From positions 1 through 64,000 of the forward strand of contig JBKPPF010000052.1 in assembly GCA_046733475.1 (NCBI GenBank): a stretch of DNA of 64,000 nucleotides, written 5' to 3'. The notes under the pieces are model-generated. The model did not search any database, was not told where the DNA came from, and saw only the letters and a program-made list of their open reading frames with translations. Shown here one piece after another: positions 1 to 7,992 of the stretch; position 1 is the stretch's first letter, and each line of letters starts with the position of its first letter. Both the position numbers and the translations under genes were made by a program. This stretch comes from DATEOR01 sp046733475. GTDB lineage: Bacteria > Actinomycetota > Thermoleophilia > Gaiellales > Gaiellaceae.

Positions 1-492
1 CTCGTTGTCAGCATCCCGCGCCGCGGCTCCAGGGTGGCACCGCTCTCCGTCGAGGAGCTCGAGGAGATCCAGGCGCTTCGCCTCGGCCTCGAGACCTTCC
101 TGGCCCGCGCGGGAGCCGAGCGCATCACCGACGGCGCGCTCGCGGCGATGGAGGCCGCCCGCAACGAGCTGGAGCGCGCGTTCCGCGCCGGCGACCTGGA
201 TGCCTACCTCGGCTCGTTCTGGTCACTCCGTGATGCGTGCTACGCCTGCGCCGAGCGGCCGCGGCTTCTGCGCGCACTCGAGGATCAGCGGATCCGAGTC
301 GAGCGCTACATCCTCTACCTCTGCCGCGACTCGGAGGCGTTCGGGGCGCTCCGGCGCGGGCCGGACACGCTGCTCGAAGCCTGCCGTGCGCGTGACGGCG
401 AGGCAGCCGAGCGTGCGACGAGAGACGCGCTCGTTTGGGTGCTCGCCGAGCTCCAGCGGATGCTCGGCCAGGCGGAGAAGCCGGCCGCATGA
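1..492 (+). CDS. GntR/FadR-type regulator, C-terminal FCD domain (5' end outside window)
   Basis: The frame is open from base 1 and ends at TGA 490-492, so only the last 163 or so residues are present. They form an all-helical FCD ligand-binding domain of a FadR-like GntR repressor. The first residues include PRRGSRVAPLS, the usual linker after the winged-helix DNA-binding domain, which lies outside the window. In many FCD domains a metal is held by histidines; here the usual FH is FW (near residue 73) and no obvious replacements are seen, so this one may bind its effector without metal. The stop overlaps the ATG of soxD (ATGA), so it is the first gene of the sox-fhs operon and probably its local regulator (inference). 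Confidence 0.8.
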   Translation, partial: LVVSIPRRGSRVAPLSVEELEEIQALRLGLETFLARAGAERITDGALAAMEAARNELERAFRAGDLDAYLGSFWSLRDACYACAERPRLLRALEDQRIRVERYILYLCRDSEAFGALRRGPDTLLEACRARDGEAAERATRDALVWVLAELQRMLGQAEKPAA

Positions 493-803
493 GCTTCCTC
501 CTCGACTGCCCGAACTGCGGGCCGCGGGACGTGAACGAGTTCAGTTGCGCAGGCGAGGTGACGGCGCGCCCGAAAGAGTCGCCGACGCTCCGCGAGCTGA
601 CGAGCTACATCTACTTTCGCCGCAACGTCGCCGGAGTGCAGCGCGAGTGGTGGTACCACCGCGACGGCTGCGAGATCTGGTTCCAGGCCGAGCGCGACAC
701 CCGCACGAACGAGGTCATCAGCACGGAAATCGTCGAGCCCTCGTCGCGCGCCGGGACGCCCGGCCCCGAGTCCGTCGCCACACCGGACACGCCCGCGGTA
801 TGA
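489..803 (+). CDS. soxD: Sarcosine oxidase delta subunit-like protein (SoxD/MgdB)
   Basis: A 104-residue protein of the SoxD family, the small zinc subunit of heterotetrameric sarcosine oxidase and of N-methylglutamate dehydrogenase. The expected zinc ligands are visible: Cys7 and Cys10 in CPNCGPRD, and His57 and Cys61 in HRDGC, the same H-x3-C spacing known for the family. The segment YFRRNVAGVQREWWYH is also typical. The ATG at 489 overlaps the stop of the upstream regulator, and its TGA overlaps the ATG of soxA by 4 bases. The gene order here is D-A-G-B; the textbook order is B-D-A-G. The C-terminal tail after residue 85 is low-complexity and less conserved. Confidence 0.9.
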   Translation: MSFLLDCPNCGPRDVNEFSCAGEVTARPKESPTLRELTSYIYFRRNVAGVQREWWYHRDGCEIWFQAERDTRTNEVISTEIVEPSSRAGTPGPESVATPDTPAV

Positions 804-3397
804 GACTTCCGGCGCGACCAGGCGAGAGGCTCGACCGCTCCTCCGAAGTGGTCTTTTCCTTCCAAGGAAAGGCCGTGAGGGCTTTCCTTGGTGACACGTT
901 CGGCTCCGCGCTCTACGCCTCCGGCCAGCGGATCTTCTCGCGGAGCTTCAAGTACCACCGCCCGCGCGGGCTTCTCTGCTGCTCCGGCAGCTGCGCGAAC
1001 TGCATGATGACCGTGGACGGTGTCCCAAATGTCCGCATCTGCGCCGAGCCCGTCCGCGAGGGCGCGGTTGTCCGCCCGCAGAACGTCTGGGGCTCGCTGG
1101 AGCACGACATGCTCGTCGCCACGGACAAGCTGGGCGGCCCGTTCACCCCGGTCGGCTTCTACTACCGGACGATGATCCGGCCCCGCTGGGCCTGGCCGGT
1201 CTACGAGAAATTCCTTCGCAACGTCGCGGGACTGGGCAAGCTGGACAAGCACGCCGGTCGCGCGAACCGCTACGACGTCGAGCACCGCCGCGCCGAGGTC
1301 CTGGTCGTCGGCGGCGGAAAGGCGGGGCGCAAGGCTGCCCGGGAGCACGCCGCCGCTGGACGGCAGGTCGTCCTCGTGGACGAGGGGTTCGTCGATCCGC
1401 TCGAAGGCGTGGACGTCATCTCGCCTGGGCGGGCGCTCGGGATCTGGGAAGGCGGGCTCGTCCCCGTCGACGCGGGCCGCATCCTCTACCGGTTCCGCGC
1501 CGAGAAGATCGTCGTCTCGACAGGGACGATCCAGCAGCCGCTCGTCTTCCCGGGCAACGACCTCGTTGGCGTGATGCTCCCGGACGGAGTGCGCCGGCTG
1601 ATCGAGGACTGGGGCATCAAGCCGGCCGAGGAGGCCGTCGTCGTGACCGTGGACGAGGCGGGCCGCGAGGCTGCCACCGCCCTCAAGGATGCGGGCGTGC
1701 AGATCAACGGCGTCTACGACCTCCGGCGCGAGCGCGTCCGTGAGATCGTCGCGCGCGGCCGCGGAGGCATCCTGCGGTCGGTCGAGATCGATGGGCGCAA
1801 GCTCGCGTGCGACCTCCTCGTCATGTCCGGTGGCCGTCAGCCGGCGTATTCCCTCCTCGCCCAGGCGGGCGCGCAGGTCGAGTACGACCCCGAGCGCGGC
1901 GTCTTCGTCCCGACCGACATCCCGGACGCGATCGAGGCCGTCGGGTCGGTCGCCGGCGCGGGTCTCGACGGCGCCGTACCGGCTGCGTCCTACAACGGCG
2001 CGTCGGGCAAGGGCAAGTGCTTCGTCTGCGTCTGCGAGGACGTGACCGACAAGGACCTGAAGCGCGCCATCGGCGAGGGCTTCGACTCCATCGAGCTCGC
2101 CAAGCGCTACACCACCGTGACGATGGGGCCCTGCCAGGGCCGCTTCTGCCACGTGCCCTCGATCCGCCTCTACGCACGTGAGAACGAGAAGGACGAGGCG
2201 ACGATCGGGACCACGACCGCGCGACCGCCCTGGGCGCCGGTCACGCTCGGCCTCCTCGCCGGCCGGCCGCACGAGCCCGCGCAGCGCACGTCCATTCACC
2301 ATCGCCACAAGGAGCTCGGCGCCAAGATGATGTGGACGGGCACCTGGCGCCGCCCGCACTCCTACGGCGACCCGGAGGGCGAGGCGAAGTCGGTCCACGA
2401 CTCTGTCGGCGTCATCGACGTCTCCACCCTCGGCAAGATGATCGCCCGCGGCCCCGACGCGGCCGAGTTCCTCGAGCGCCTCTATCCCAACCGCTTCGGC
2501 GACATGAAGCCCATGAGGATCCGCTACGGCGTCCTCAACTCGGACGCGGGCCGGATCATGGACGACGGGACGATCGCGCGCCTGGACGACGAGACCTTCT
2601 ACGTCACGACGACCTCCACGGGCGCCGGCGCCGTCCTCGAGTGGTTCGAGTGGTGGAACGCGGTCTGGGGCATGGACGTCGAGATCGTCAACGTGACCGG
2701 CGCGCTCGCTGCGGTCAACGTCGCCGGGCCGCGCGCGCGAGAGGTCATGCGCAAGCTCGCTGACATCGACCTCTCGAACGAAGGGCTCTCTTACCTCGAC
2801 GCGCGCGACGCGCAGGTTGCCGGCGTGCCCTCACTCATACTCCGCATCGGCTTCGTCGGCGAGCTTGGCTACGAGCTCCACTTCCCGAGCCCGTACGGCG
2901 AACACGTCTGGAACGCGATCCTCGAGGCGGGCGACGACTTCGGCATCCGGCCGTTCGGCCTCGAGCCGCAGCGGATTCTCCGCCTCGAGAAGATGCACAT
3001 CCTCATCGGGCAGGACACCGACTCCGAGTCGAACGTCCTCGAGGCGAACATGCCGTGGATCGCCAAGCTCGACAAGGACGATTTCGTCGGCAAATGGTCG
3101 CTCGAGCACGTGCAGGAGCGCGGCCTCCAGGACCTGCTCGTCGGCTTCGAGATGGAGGATGGCAAGGTGCCGCTCGAAGGCGCGCAGGTCGTCCTCGAAG
3201 GCACGCGCCCGATCGGGAGGATCACGAGCTCGCGCTGGAGTCCCGCGCTGCAGAAGGCGATCGGGATGGCCTGGGTTCCCGCCGAGATCGCCGAGGAGGG
3301 CAAGTCGTTCCTCGTCACCGTCGGCGGCGGGTTCGAGCGCGCGACCGTGCGCCTTCGCCCGTTCTTCGACCCGGATGGAGAGAAGCTCCGCTCGTGA
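800..3397 (+). CDS. soxA: Sarcosine/N-methylglutamate dehydrogenase alpha subunit with two predicted [2Fe-2S] sites
   Basis: An 865-residue SoxA-family subunit; classical members have about 960-1000. Order of domains: an N-terminal Fer2_4-like domain with Cys60, Cys65, Cys68 and Cys81; a dinucleotide-binding domain starting at GGGKAG (about residue 170); a BFD-like segment with Cys410, Cys412, Cys445 and Cys450 (C-x-C-x32-C-x4-C); then a GcvT-like folate-binding domain with its C-terminal barrel from about residue 510. In classical sarcosine oxidase both Cys sets are absent (recalled from family knowledge), so this subunit resembles opine/HcnA-type dehydrogenases joined to GcvT. The stretch between GGGKAG and VVSTGT is only about 67 residues, shorter than usual, and the Rossmann motif carries a Lys where Pro is normal. 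Function: transfers electrons and passes the oxidised methyl group to tetrahydrofolate. ATGA and GTGA overlaps join it to soxD and soxG. The substrate (sarcosine or N-methylglutamate) cannot be decided from the sequence. Confidence 0.88.
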   Translation: MRLPARPGERLDRSSEVVFSFQGKAVRAFLGDTFGSALYASGQRIFSRSFKYHRPRGLLCCSGSCANCMMTVDGVPNVRICAEPVREGAVVRPQNVWGSLEHDMLVATDKLGGPFTPVGFYYRTMIRPRWAWPVYEKFLRNVAGLGKLDKHAGRANRYDVEHRRAEVLVVGGGKAGRKAAREHAAAGRQVVLVDEGFVDPLEGVDVISPGRALGIWEGGLVPVDAGRILYRFRAEKIVVSTGTIQQPLVFPGNDLVGVMLPDGVRRLIEDWGIKPAEEAVVVTVDEAGREAATALKDAGVQINGVYDLRRERVREIVARGRGGILRSVEIDGRKLACDLLVMSGGRQPAYSLLAQAGAQVEYDPERGVFVPTDIPDAIEAVGSVAGAGLDGAVPAASYNGASGKGKCFVCVCEDVTDKDLKRAIGEGFDSIELAKRYTTVTMGPCQGRFCHVPSIRLYARENEKDEATIGTTTARPPWAPVTLGLLAGRPHEPAQRTSIHHRHKELGAKMMWTGTWRRPHSYGDPEGEAKSVHDSVGVIDVSTLGKMIARGPDAAEFLERLYPNRFGDMKPMRIRYGVLNSDAGRIMDDGTIARLDDETFYVTTTSTGAGAVLEWFEWWNAVWGMDVEIVNVTGALAAVNVAGPRAREVMRKLADIDLSNEGLSYLDARDAQVAGVPSLILRIGFVGELGYELHFPSPYGEHVWNAILEAGDDFGIRPFGLEPQRILRLEKMHILIGQDTDSESNVLEANMPWIAKLDKDDFVGKWSLEHVQERGLQDLLVGFEMEDGKVPLEGAQVVLEGTRPIGRITSSRWSPALQKAIGMAWVPAEIAEEGKSFLVTVGGGFERATVRLRPFFDPDGEKLRS

Positions 3398-3879
3398 GCG
3401 ACCTCGCTTTCCTGTCACCCGGTCGCGCGGCGGCGGAAGCGACCTGGCGCTCGCCGCTCGAGCGCGCGCTACTGGGAGCCCCGCCCACGATCTCGGATCT
3501 CTCGCCGAGCGGGAAGATCGAGATCCGAGGTGACCTACGGAAGTCCGTCAAGGGGGGCAACCTCGTCCGCATCACGCCGAACCGCGGCCTCGTCCTCTGC
3601 GACTTCAGCAAGACCGTCGAGCTCCTCGAGATGCTCTCGAAGGACTATTTCGCCTTTGACGTGAGCGCGAGCCTCGCCGGGCTCTCCGTTCGCGGCGAGG
3701 CGGTCATGCGGCGGATCACCGACCTCGACCTCGACGCCCTGCCCGCGGCCGGCGCGGTCTCACACGTCCAGGCGATCGTGACGCGCGACGGCGATTCCTT
3801 CGCGCTCTGGTTCGCCCAGGAGTACTCGGACTATCTCGCCGAGGTCGTCATCGACGCCCACGAGGGGCTGCAGCAATGA
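3394..3879 (+). CDS. soxG: Sarcosine oxidase gamma subunit-like protein (SoxG/MgdD)
   Basis: A 161-residue protein starting at GTG 3394, which overlaps the soxA stop. It matches the SoxG family in size and position: a small, GcvT-fold-related subunit that packs against alpha in the heterotetramer. Features seen are the N-terminal AFLSPGRAA, the central KGGNLVRITPNRGLVLCDF strand region and a C-terminal SFALWFAQEYSDYLAEVV region. Similarity in this family is always low, so the call depends partly on its place between soxA and soxB. The stop overlaps the soxB ATG by 4 bases, indicating translational coupling of all four subunits. Confidence 0.82.
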   Translation: MSDLAFLSPGRAAAEATWRSPLERALLGAPPTISDLSPSGKIEIRGDLRKSVKGGNLVRITPNRGLVLCDFSKTVELLEMLSKDYFAFDVSASLAGLSVRGEAVMRRITDLDLDALPAAGAVSHVQAIVTRDGDSFALWFAQEYSDYLAEVVIDAHEGLQQ

Positions 3880-5090
3880 AGGACATCTTCCGTGTCCGCC
3901 GCATGTGGCGCCCGCCGGCCGAGCTCAAGGACCGCTACGACGTCGTCATCATCGGCGGCGGCTCCCACGGGCTCGCGACCGCGTACTACCTCGCGAAGAA
4001 CCACGGAATCACCGACGTCGCGATCCTCGAGAAGAACTACATCGGCTCCGGCGCGGCCGGGCGGAACACGACGATCATCCGCGCGAACTACCGCACGCCC
4101 GAGGGCGCGGAGTTCTACAAGGCGAGCGTCAAGCTCTACGAAGGCCTCGGGGCCGAGCTCGACTTCAACCTCCTCTTCTCGCAGCAGGGCCACCTCACCC
4201 TCGCCCACTCCGACCGCGGAATCATCACCGCGAACGAGCGGGCCGAGGTGAACAAGCTCCTCGGGATCGACAGCCGCGTCATCTACCAGGACGAGATCCG
4301 GAAGCTCTGCGCGGAGATGGACCTCTCCGAGAACGTCACCTGGCCCGTGCAGGCGGCGCTCTACCACCCGCCCGGCGGGATCATTCGCCACGACGCGGTC
4401 GTCTGGGGCTTCGCGCGCGGAGCGGACCGCGGCGGAGCGGAGATCCACCCGTACACCGAGGTGACCGGCATCGACCGCTCGAACGGCCGCGTGACGGGAG
4501 TCGAGACCAACCGTGGCCACATCGCGTGCGACACCGTGGTCTCGTGCACCGCCGGCTGGTCGACGCTCGTCGCCGACCTCGCCGGCGTCCCGCTCCCGAT
4601 CACGACCCACATCCTCCAGGCGTTCGTGACGGAGCCGCTGAAACCGTTCCTCGACGTGATCATCGTCTCGTCGCAGATGCACGTGTACATCTCGCAGACG
4701 GATCGGGGCGAGTTCCTCATCGGCGCCGAGATCGAGCCGTACACGACCTACAAGGGCATCGGCACCTTCCCGTTCCTCGAATACTCGGCCCGCCATGCGC
4801 TCGAGCTCTTTCCGCAGCTCGAGCAGGCGAGGATCTTGCGCTCGTGGACAGGCCTCTGCGACCTCTCGCCCGACTACAGCCCCATCCTCGGCTCGACCGA
4901 GGTGGAGGGCTTCCTCGTCAGCTGCGGCTGGGGCACGTACGGCTTCAAGGCCGCCCCCATCGTGGGGACGACGCTTGCGGAGCAGATCGCAACGCAGCAG
5001 ACTCCCCAGCTGATCGCACCGTTTGCGCTCGAACGCTTCTACCGCGACCGGCTCGTCTCCGAGCTCGCAGCCGCGGCAGTCAGCCACTGA
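3876..5090 (+). CDS. soxB: Sarcosine oxidase beta subunit-like FAD/FMN flavoprotein (SoxB/MgdA)
   Basis: A 404-residue DAO-family flavoprotein, the catalytic subunit that oxidises the N-methyl amine. The N-terminal FAD-binding motif IIGGGSHGLATAYYLA lies at about residues 24-40, followed by GRNTTIIRANY, a hallmark of SoxB. His172 in IRHDAVVWGFARG aligns with the histidine that carries covalent FMN in heterotetrameric sarcosine oxidase. The C-terminus has the LSPDYSPILG and GWGTYGFKAAPIVG segments that close the FAD site. Length is normal. It starts with ATG overlapping soxG and is followed after 15 bases by fhs, with an AAAGGAG ribosome site at 5094-5100. Confidence 0.92.
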   Translation: MKDIFRVRRMWRPPAELKDRYDVVIIGGGSHGLATAYYLAKNHGITDVAILEKNYIGSGAAGRNTTIIRANYRTPEGAEFYKASVKLYEGLGAELDFNLLFSQQGHLTLAHSDRGIITANERAEVNKLLGIDSRVIYQDEIRKLCAEMDLSENVTWPVQAALYHPPGGIIRHDAVVWGFARGADRGGAEIHPYTEVTGIDRSNGRVTGVETNRGHIACDTVVSCTAGWSTLVADLAGVPLPITTHILQAFVTEPLKPFLDVIIVSSQMHVYISQTDRGEFLIGAEIEPYTTYKGIGTFPFLEYSARHALELFPQLEQARILRSWTGLCDLSPDYSPILGSTEVEGFLVSCGWGTYGFKAAPIVGTTLAEQIATQQTPQLIAPFALERFYRDRLVSELAAAAVSH

Positions 5091-5105
5091 ACCAAAGGAG
5101 ACCGT

Positions 5106-6773
5106 GTGGCCACGCAGATGCCGTCCAGCCTCGAGATCGCCCAGGAGGCTGAGCTTCGCCCGATCGCCCAGATCGCGGAGGCCCTCGGCCTCTCCGAGGA
5201 CGAGTACGACCCGTACGGCCGCTTCAAGGCAAAGGTTTCGCTCTCCGTCCTCGACCGCCTGAGCGACCAGCCCGACGGCAAGCTCATCGACGTCACCGCG
5301 ATCACGCCCACCAAGGCGGGCGAGGGCAAGACGACGACCTCGGTCTCGCTGACGCAGGGCCTCGGGCACATCGGCAAGAACCCCGTGCTCTGCCTGCGCG
5401 AGGCCTCCGTCGGCCCGGTGTTCGGGATCAAGGGCGGCGCGGCCGGCGGCGGCTACGCGCAGGTCGTCCCCATGGAGGACATGAACCTCCACTTCACCGG
5501 CGACATCCACGCGATCGGAGCCGCGAACAATCTGCTCGCCGCACTCCTCGAGGCGCATTTGCTGCAGGGGAACAAACTCGGGATCGATCCGCTCTCGGTC
5601 ACATGGCGACGCTGCGTGGACATCAACGACCGCGCGCTCCGCTCGATCGTGGTCGGGCTCGGCGGTCGCGCGAACGGCTACGTCCGCGAGACCGGCTTCG
5701 ACATCACGGCCGCCTCGGAGGTCATGGCCATCGTCGCCGTCGCGCGCGACCTCTTCGACCTCCGCGAGCGGCTCGGGAAGATCACCGTCGGCTACACGTG
5801 GGAGGGCGAGCCGGTCACGGCCGAGCAGCTCCAGGCTGCGGGCGCGATGACCGTTCTGCTCAAGGACGCGATCATGCCGAACCTCGTGCAGACGCTCGAG
5901 GGCCAGCCCGCATTCCTCCACTGCGGCCCGTTCGCCAACATCGCGCACGGAAACAACTCCCTCGTCGCAACCCGCACGGCGCTCAAGCTCGGCGACTACA
6001 CGGTGACGGAGTCCGGCTTCGGCTCAGACATGGGCATGGAGAAGTTCTTCGACATCGTCTGCCGCGTCGGCGGGCTGCGCCCGAACGCCGTCGTCCTCGT
6101 GGCGACCTCGCGTGCACTCAAGCACCACGGCGACGACCCCGACGGCGGAGTCGACGCCATCGAGCGCGGCGCGGCCAACATGCACCGCCACCTCGGGATC
6201 GTGAAGGAGTTCGGCCTGAACGCCGTCGTCGCGATCAACCGCTTCCCGGGCGACACGGACGAGGAGGTCGAGATCGTGAAGCGCCTCGCCCTCGAGGGCG
6301 GTGCGATGGCCGCCGAGCTGAACGAGGCCTTCGAGCACGGCGGCGAGGGCGCCGCGGCACTTGCGGAAGCCGTCGTCGCGGCGGCCGAGGCACCCTCCGA
6401 CTTCAAGCCGGTCTACGAGCTCGACCAACCCATCGACGCCAAGATCGAGGCGATCTGCAAGCGCGTGTACGGCGCCGAGGGCGTCGTCTTCCTCCCTGCC
6501 GCGCAGCAGGCGATCGAGCGCTACAACAAGGTCGGCTTCGACAAGCTCCCGATCTGCATGGCGAAGACGCACCTGTCGCTCTCGCACGACCCGTCGCTCC
6601 TGAACGCGCCGACCGGCTTCACCGTCACCGTCCGCGACATCCGCCAGTACACGGGCGCGGGCTGGCTCGTGCCGCTCCTCGGGGACATGCAGACGATGCC
6701 GGGCTACGGCGCCTCTCCGGCGGCCTTCAACGTCGACATCGACGAGAATGGCCGCACCGTTGGACTTTTCTAG
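5106..6773 (+). CDS. fhs: Formate--tetrahydrofolate ligase
   Basis: A 555-residue Fhs (10-formyl-THF synthetase), full length for the family. The ATP-binding loop TPTKAGEGKTTT is at about residues 67-78, followed by SVSLTQGLGHIGK; the family segments EASVGPVFGIKGGAAGGGYAQ and HFTGDIHAI are present. In a methyl-oxidising pathway the enzyme is expected to run from 10-formyl-THF to formate, making ATP; in biosynthesis it runs the other way. It begins with GTG at 5106 after a good ribosome site, directly behind soxB, and overlaps fchA by 26 bases. Together these place it as the folate-unloading step for methyl groups released by SoxDAGB (inference from context). Confidence 0.95.
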   Translation: MATQMPSSLEIAQEAELRPIAQIAEALGLSEDEYDPYGRFKAKVSLSVLDRLSDQPDGKLIDVTAITPTKAGEGKTTTSVSLTQGLGHIGKNPVLCLREASVGPVFGIKGGAAGGGYAQVVPMEDMNLHFTGDIHAIGAANNLLAALLEAHLLQGNKLGIDPLSVTWRRCVDINDRALRSIVVGLGGRANGYVRETGFDITAASEVMAIVAVARDLFDLRERLGKITVGYTWEGEPVTAEQLQAAGAMTVLLKDAIMPNLVQTLEGQPAFLHCGPFANIAHGNNSLVATRTALKLGDYTVTESGFGSDMGMEKFFDIVCRVGGLRPNAVVLVATSRALKHHGDDPDGGVDAIERGAANMHRHLGIVKEFGLNAVVAINRFPGDTDEEVEIVKRLALEGGAMAAELNEAFEHGGEGAAALAEAVVAAAEAPSDFKPVYELDQPIDAKIEAICKRVYGAEGVVFLPAAQQAIERYNKVGFDKLPICMAKTHLSLSHDPSLLNAPTGFTVTVRDIRQYTGAGWLVPLLGDMQTMPGYGASPAAFNVDIDENGRTVGLF

Positions 6774-7344
6774 CCAGAGCGTCGGCGAGTTCTGCGACAC
6801 CATCTCGGCCGAGACCTCCGCGCCGGGGGGCGGCTCGGTCGCTGCGGTCGTCGGGGCGATGGGGGCATCGCTCGCAGCAATGGCGGCGCGCTTCTCGAAG
6901 GAGCAGTGGGAGGACGCGGCCGGCGCAGTCGCCCAGGCCGAGGCGCTCAAGGCGCGCGTTCTCCCCATGGCGGAGGAGGACGCGCGGGCCTACGAGAGTG
7001 TTCTCCTCGCGCTGCGGATGCCGAAGGATGTCGACGAGGATGTCCGCGACGCGGCGATCGGGGACGCTCTTTCCCGCGCGACCGACGTGCCGCTCGCGAT
7101 CGCAGAGGCGTCCCTCGACGTCGCCACGCTCGCATGTGAGCTCGCAGAACGCGGAAACCCGAACCTGCACGGGGACGCGGCCGCGGCCGTCTTCCTCGCG
7201 GAGGCCGCGGTGCGCGCGAGCGCGAATCTCGTCGAGATCAACCTCGCCACGCGAGAGGGGGACCAGCGCCTCGACCGGGCGCGCGAACTCGTCGAGCTGG
7301 TCCGCCGGATCAGCCGGCGCGTGGTGATGGAGCCGGCCGGCTAG
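6748..7344 (+). CDS. fchA: Methenyltetrahydrofolate cyclohydrolase (FTCD cyclodeaminase-like, FchA)
   Basis: A 198-residue helical protein of the formiminotransferase-cyclodeaminase C-terminal family. Visible family marks are SVGEFCDTISAETSAPGGGSVAAVVGAMGASL at the N-terminus (split here into its SAPGGGS core) and GNPNLHGDAAAA near residue 130. Stand-alone members next to fhs act as 5,10-methenyl-THF cyclohydrolase (FchA), linking methylene-THF oxidation to Fhs. The ATG lies 26 bases inside fhs. The gene ends just 3 bases from the stop of a convergent small gene, leaving no room for a terminator. A methylene-THF dehydrogenase (FolD/MtdA) is not in this window and must be elsewhere. Confidence 0.85.
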   Translation: MAAPLDFSSQSVGEFCDTISAETSAPGGGSVAAVVGAMGASLAAMAARFSKEQWEDAAGAVAQAEALKARVLPMAEEDARAYESVLLALRMPKDVDEDVRDAAIGDALSRATDVPLAIAEASLDVATLACELAERGNPNLHGDAAAAVFLAEAAVRASANLVEINLATREGDQRLDRARELVELVRRISRRVVMEPAG

Positions 7345-7347
7345 CTA

Positions 7348-7512
7348 CTACGGCCGGGTGGTGACTCCCCACTCGGTCGCCTTGGCGATGACGACCGCCA
7401 CGACGATGCATGCGAGGCAGATGCCGATCATGAGGAGCTCGAAGTTGCGGCTGTGCCGTTGCATCGGGGGGAACTCCACCTGCCCCCGGCGCGGTGCTCG
7501 TTCTGTCGCCAT
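7348..7512 (-). CDS. Small single-pass membrane protein, 54 aa
   Basis: An ATG (7512) preceded by an AAAGGAG ribosome site opens a 54-residue frame. A basic N-terminus (ERAPRRGQ) leads into one hydrophobic helix, about residues 26-44 (LLMIGICLACIVVAVVIAK). I do not recognise the family. It is last in a minus-strand set after amt and two other small membrane proteins, 14 bases from its neighbour, so it probably belongs to the same transcript. It could be an accessory subunit or stabiliser of the transporter, but nothing in the sequence proves that. Confidence 0.6.
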   Translation of the reverse strand: MATERAPRRGQVEFPPMQRHSRNFELLMIGICLACIVVAVVIAKATEWGVTTRP

Positions 7513-7526
7513 TGGTCTCCTTTCCC

Positions 7527-7874
7527 CTAGACGTCGCCGAGGTCAGAGGGGCCGCCGAGCCCCGGTGAGGGCGTGTGCGGATCCTTGATCTGCACTTGGC
7601 CCGCGTGGCCCGTGAGGAGGAGCCTCGCGGCCTGCTGCTTGAGCTTCCTGTCCTCGGTCGTCACCCAGGCGACGAAGGCGGCGATCATGACGATGATCCC
7701 GACGATCGTCAGGATCCAGTACGAGGTGCTGACGCCGTCAGTCGCCGTTCCGAACGTCGAGCCGGGGCCCATGGTGAAGAAGTCGTTGCACTTCTCGTAG
7801 GCCTTGTAGACGCCGTCCGCCGCCGGGACGTCGTGCTGGATGCAAGGCGGCGTTGTGTCCCATCCGAGAGCCAT
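7527..7874 (-). CDS. Small membrane protein, 115 aa, in amt operon
   Basis: A 115-residue protein with a polar N-terminus holding two cysteines (PPCIQHD and EKCNDFF), one strong membrane helix at about residues 50-70 (SYWILTIVGIIVMIAAFVAW) and a charged C-terminal half (TTEDRKLKQQ). The two cysteines lie before the helix and might form a disulfide outside the cell (inference). The family is not recognised. It sits 10 bases after the 35-residue gene behind amt and 14 bases before the 54-residue gene, so it looks like part of an amt-linked set. Confidence 0.6.
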   Translation of the reverse strand: MALGWDTTPPCIQHDVPAADGVYKAYEKCNDFFTMGPGSTFGTATDGVSTSYWILTIVGIIVMIAAFVAWVTTEDRKLKQQAARLLLTGHAGQVQIKDPHTPSPGLGGPSDLGDV

Positions 7875-7884
7875 GCCTGCCTCC

Positions 7885-7992
7885 TCAGTATTCCTCGGCC
7901 CGGCGACGGCGGCGATCCTTGCGGAATGCCCACCCGCCCAGCAGTCCGAACACCGCCACGAGCAACACGATGCTGAACATGAACTCCACCAT
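7885..7992 (-). CDS. Very small membrane protein, 35 aa, directly after amt
   Basis: The ATG (7992) shares one base with the TGA of amt (TGATG), a typical translational coupling. The product is 35 residues: a hydrophobic helix (residues 5-22, MFSIVLLVAVFGLLGGWA) followed by a very basic tail RKDRRRRR. The positive-inside rule puts the tail in the cytoplasm. Too short for family recognition; coding status is supported mainly by coupling, composition and absence of other explanations for this stretch. Confidence 0.5.
   Translation of the reverse strand: MVEFMFSIVLLVAVFGLLGGWAFRKDRRRRRAEEY

Noticed and set aside
611..2398. A 595-codon open frame on the minus strand opposite soxA
   Set aside because: Its translation is Asp/Arg/Val-rich filler typical of the antisense of GC-rich genes and has no recognisable domain; soxA explains the region. 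The same holds for similar long frames at 3831-5948, 44586-47024 and 57621-59876 (beyond the response regulator).
489..5090. Calling the complex a classical O2-dependent sarcosine oxidase
   Set aside because: Extra cluster cysteines in SoxA and the possible link to N-methylglutamate make electron acceptor and substrate uncertain, so the family name is used without that claim.
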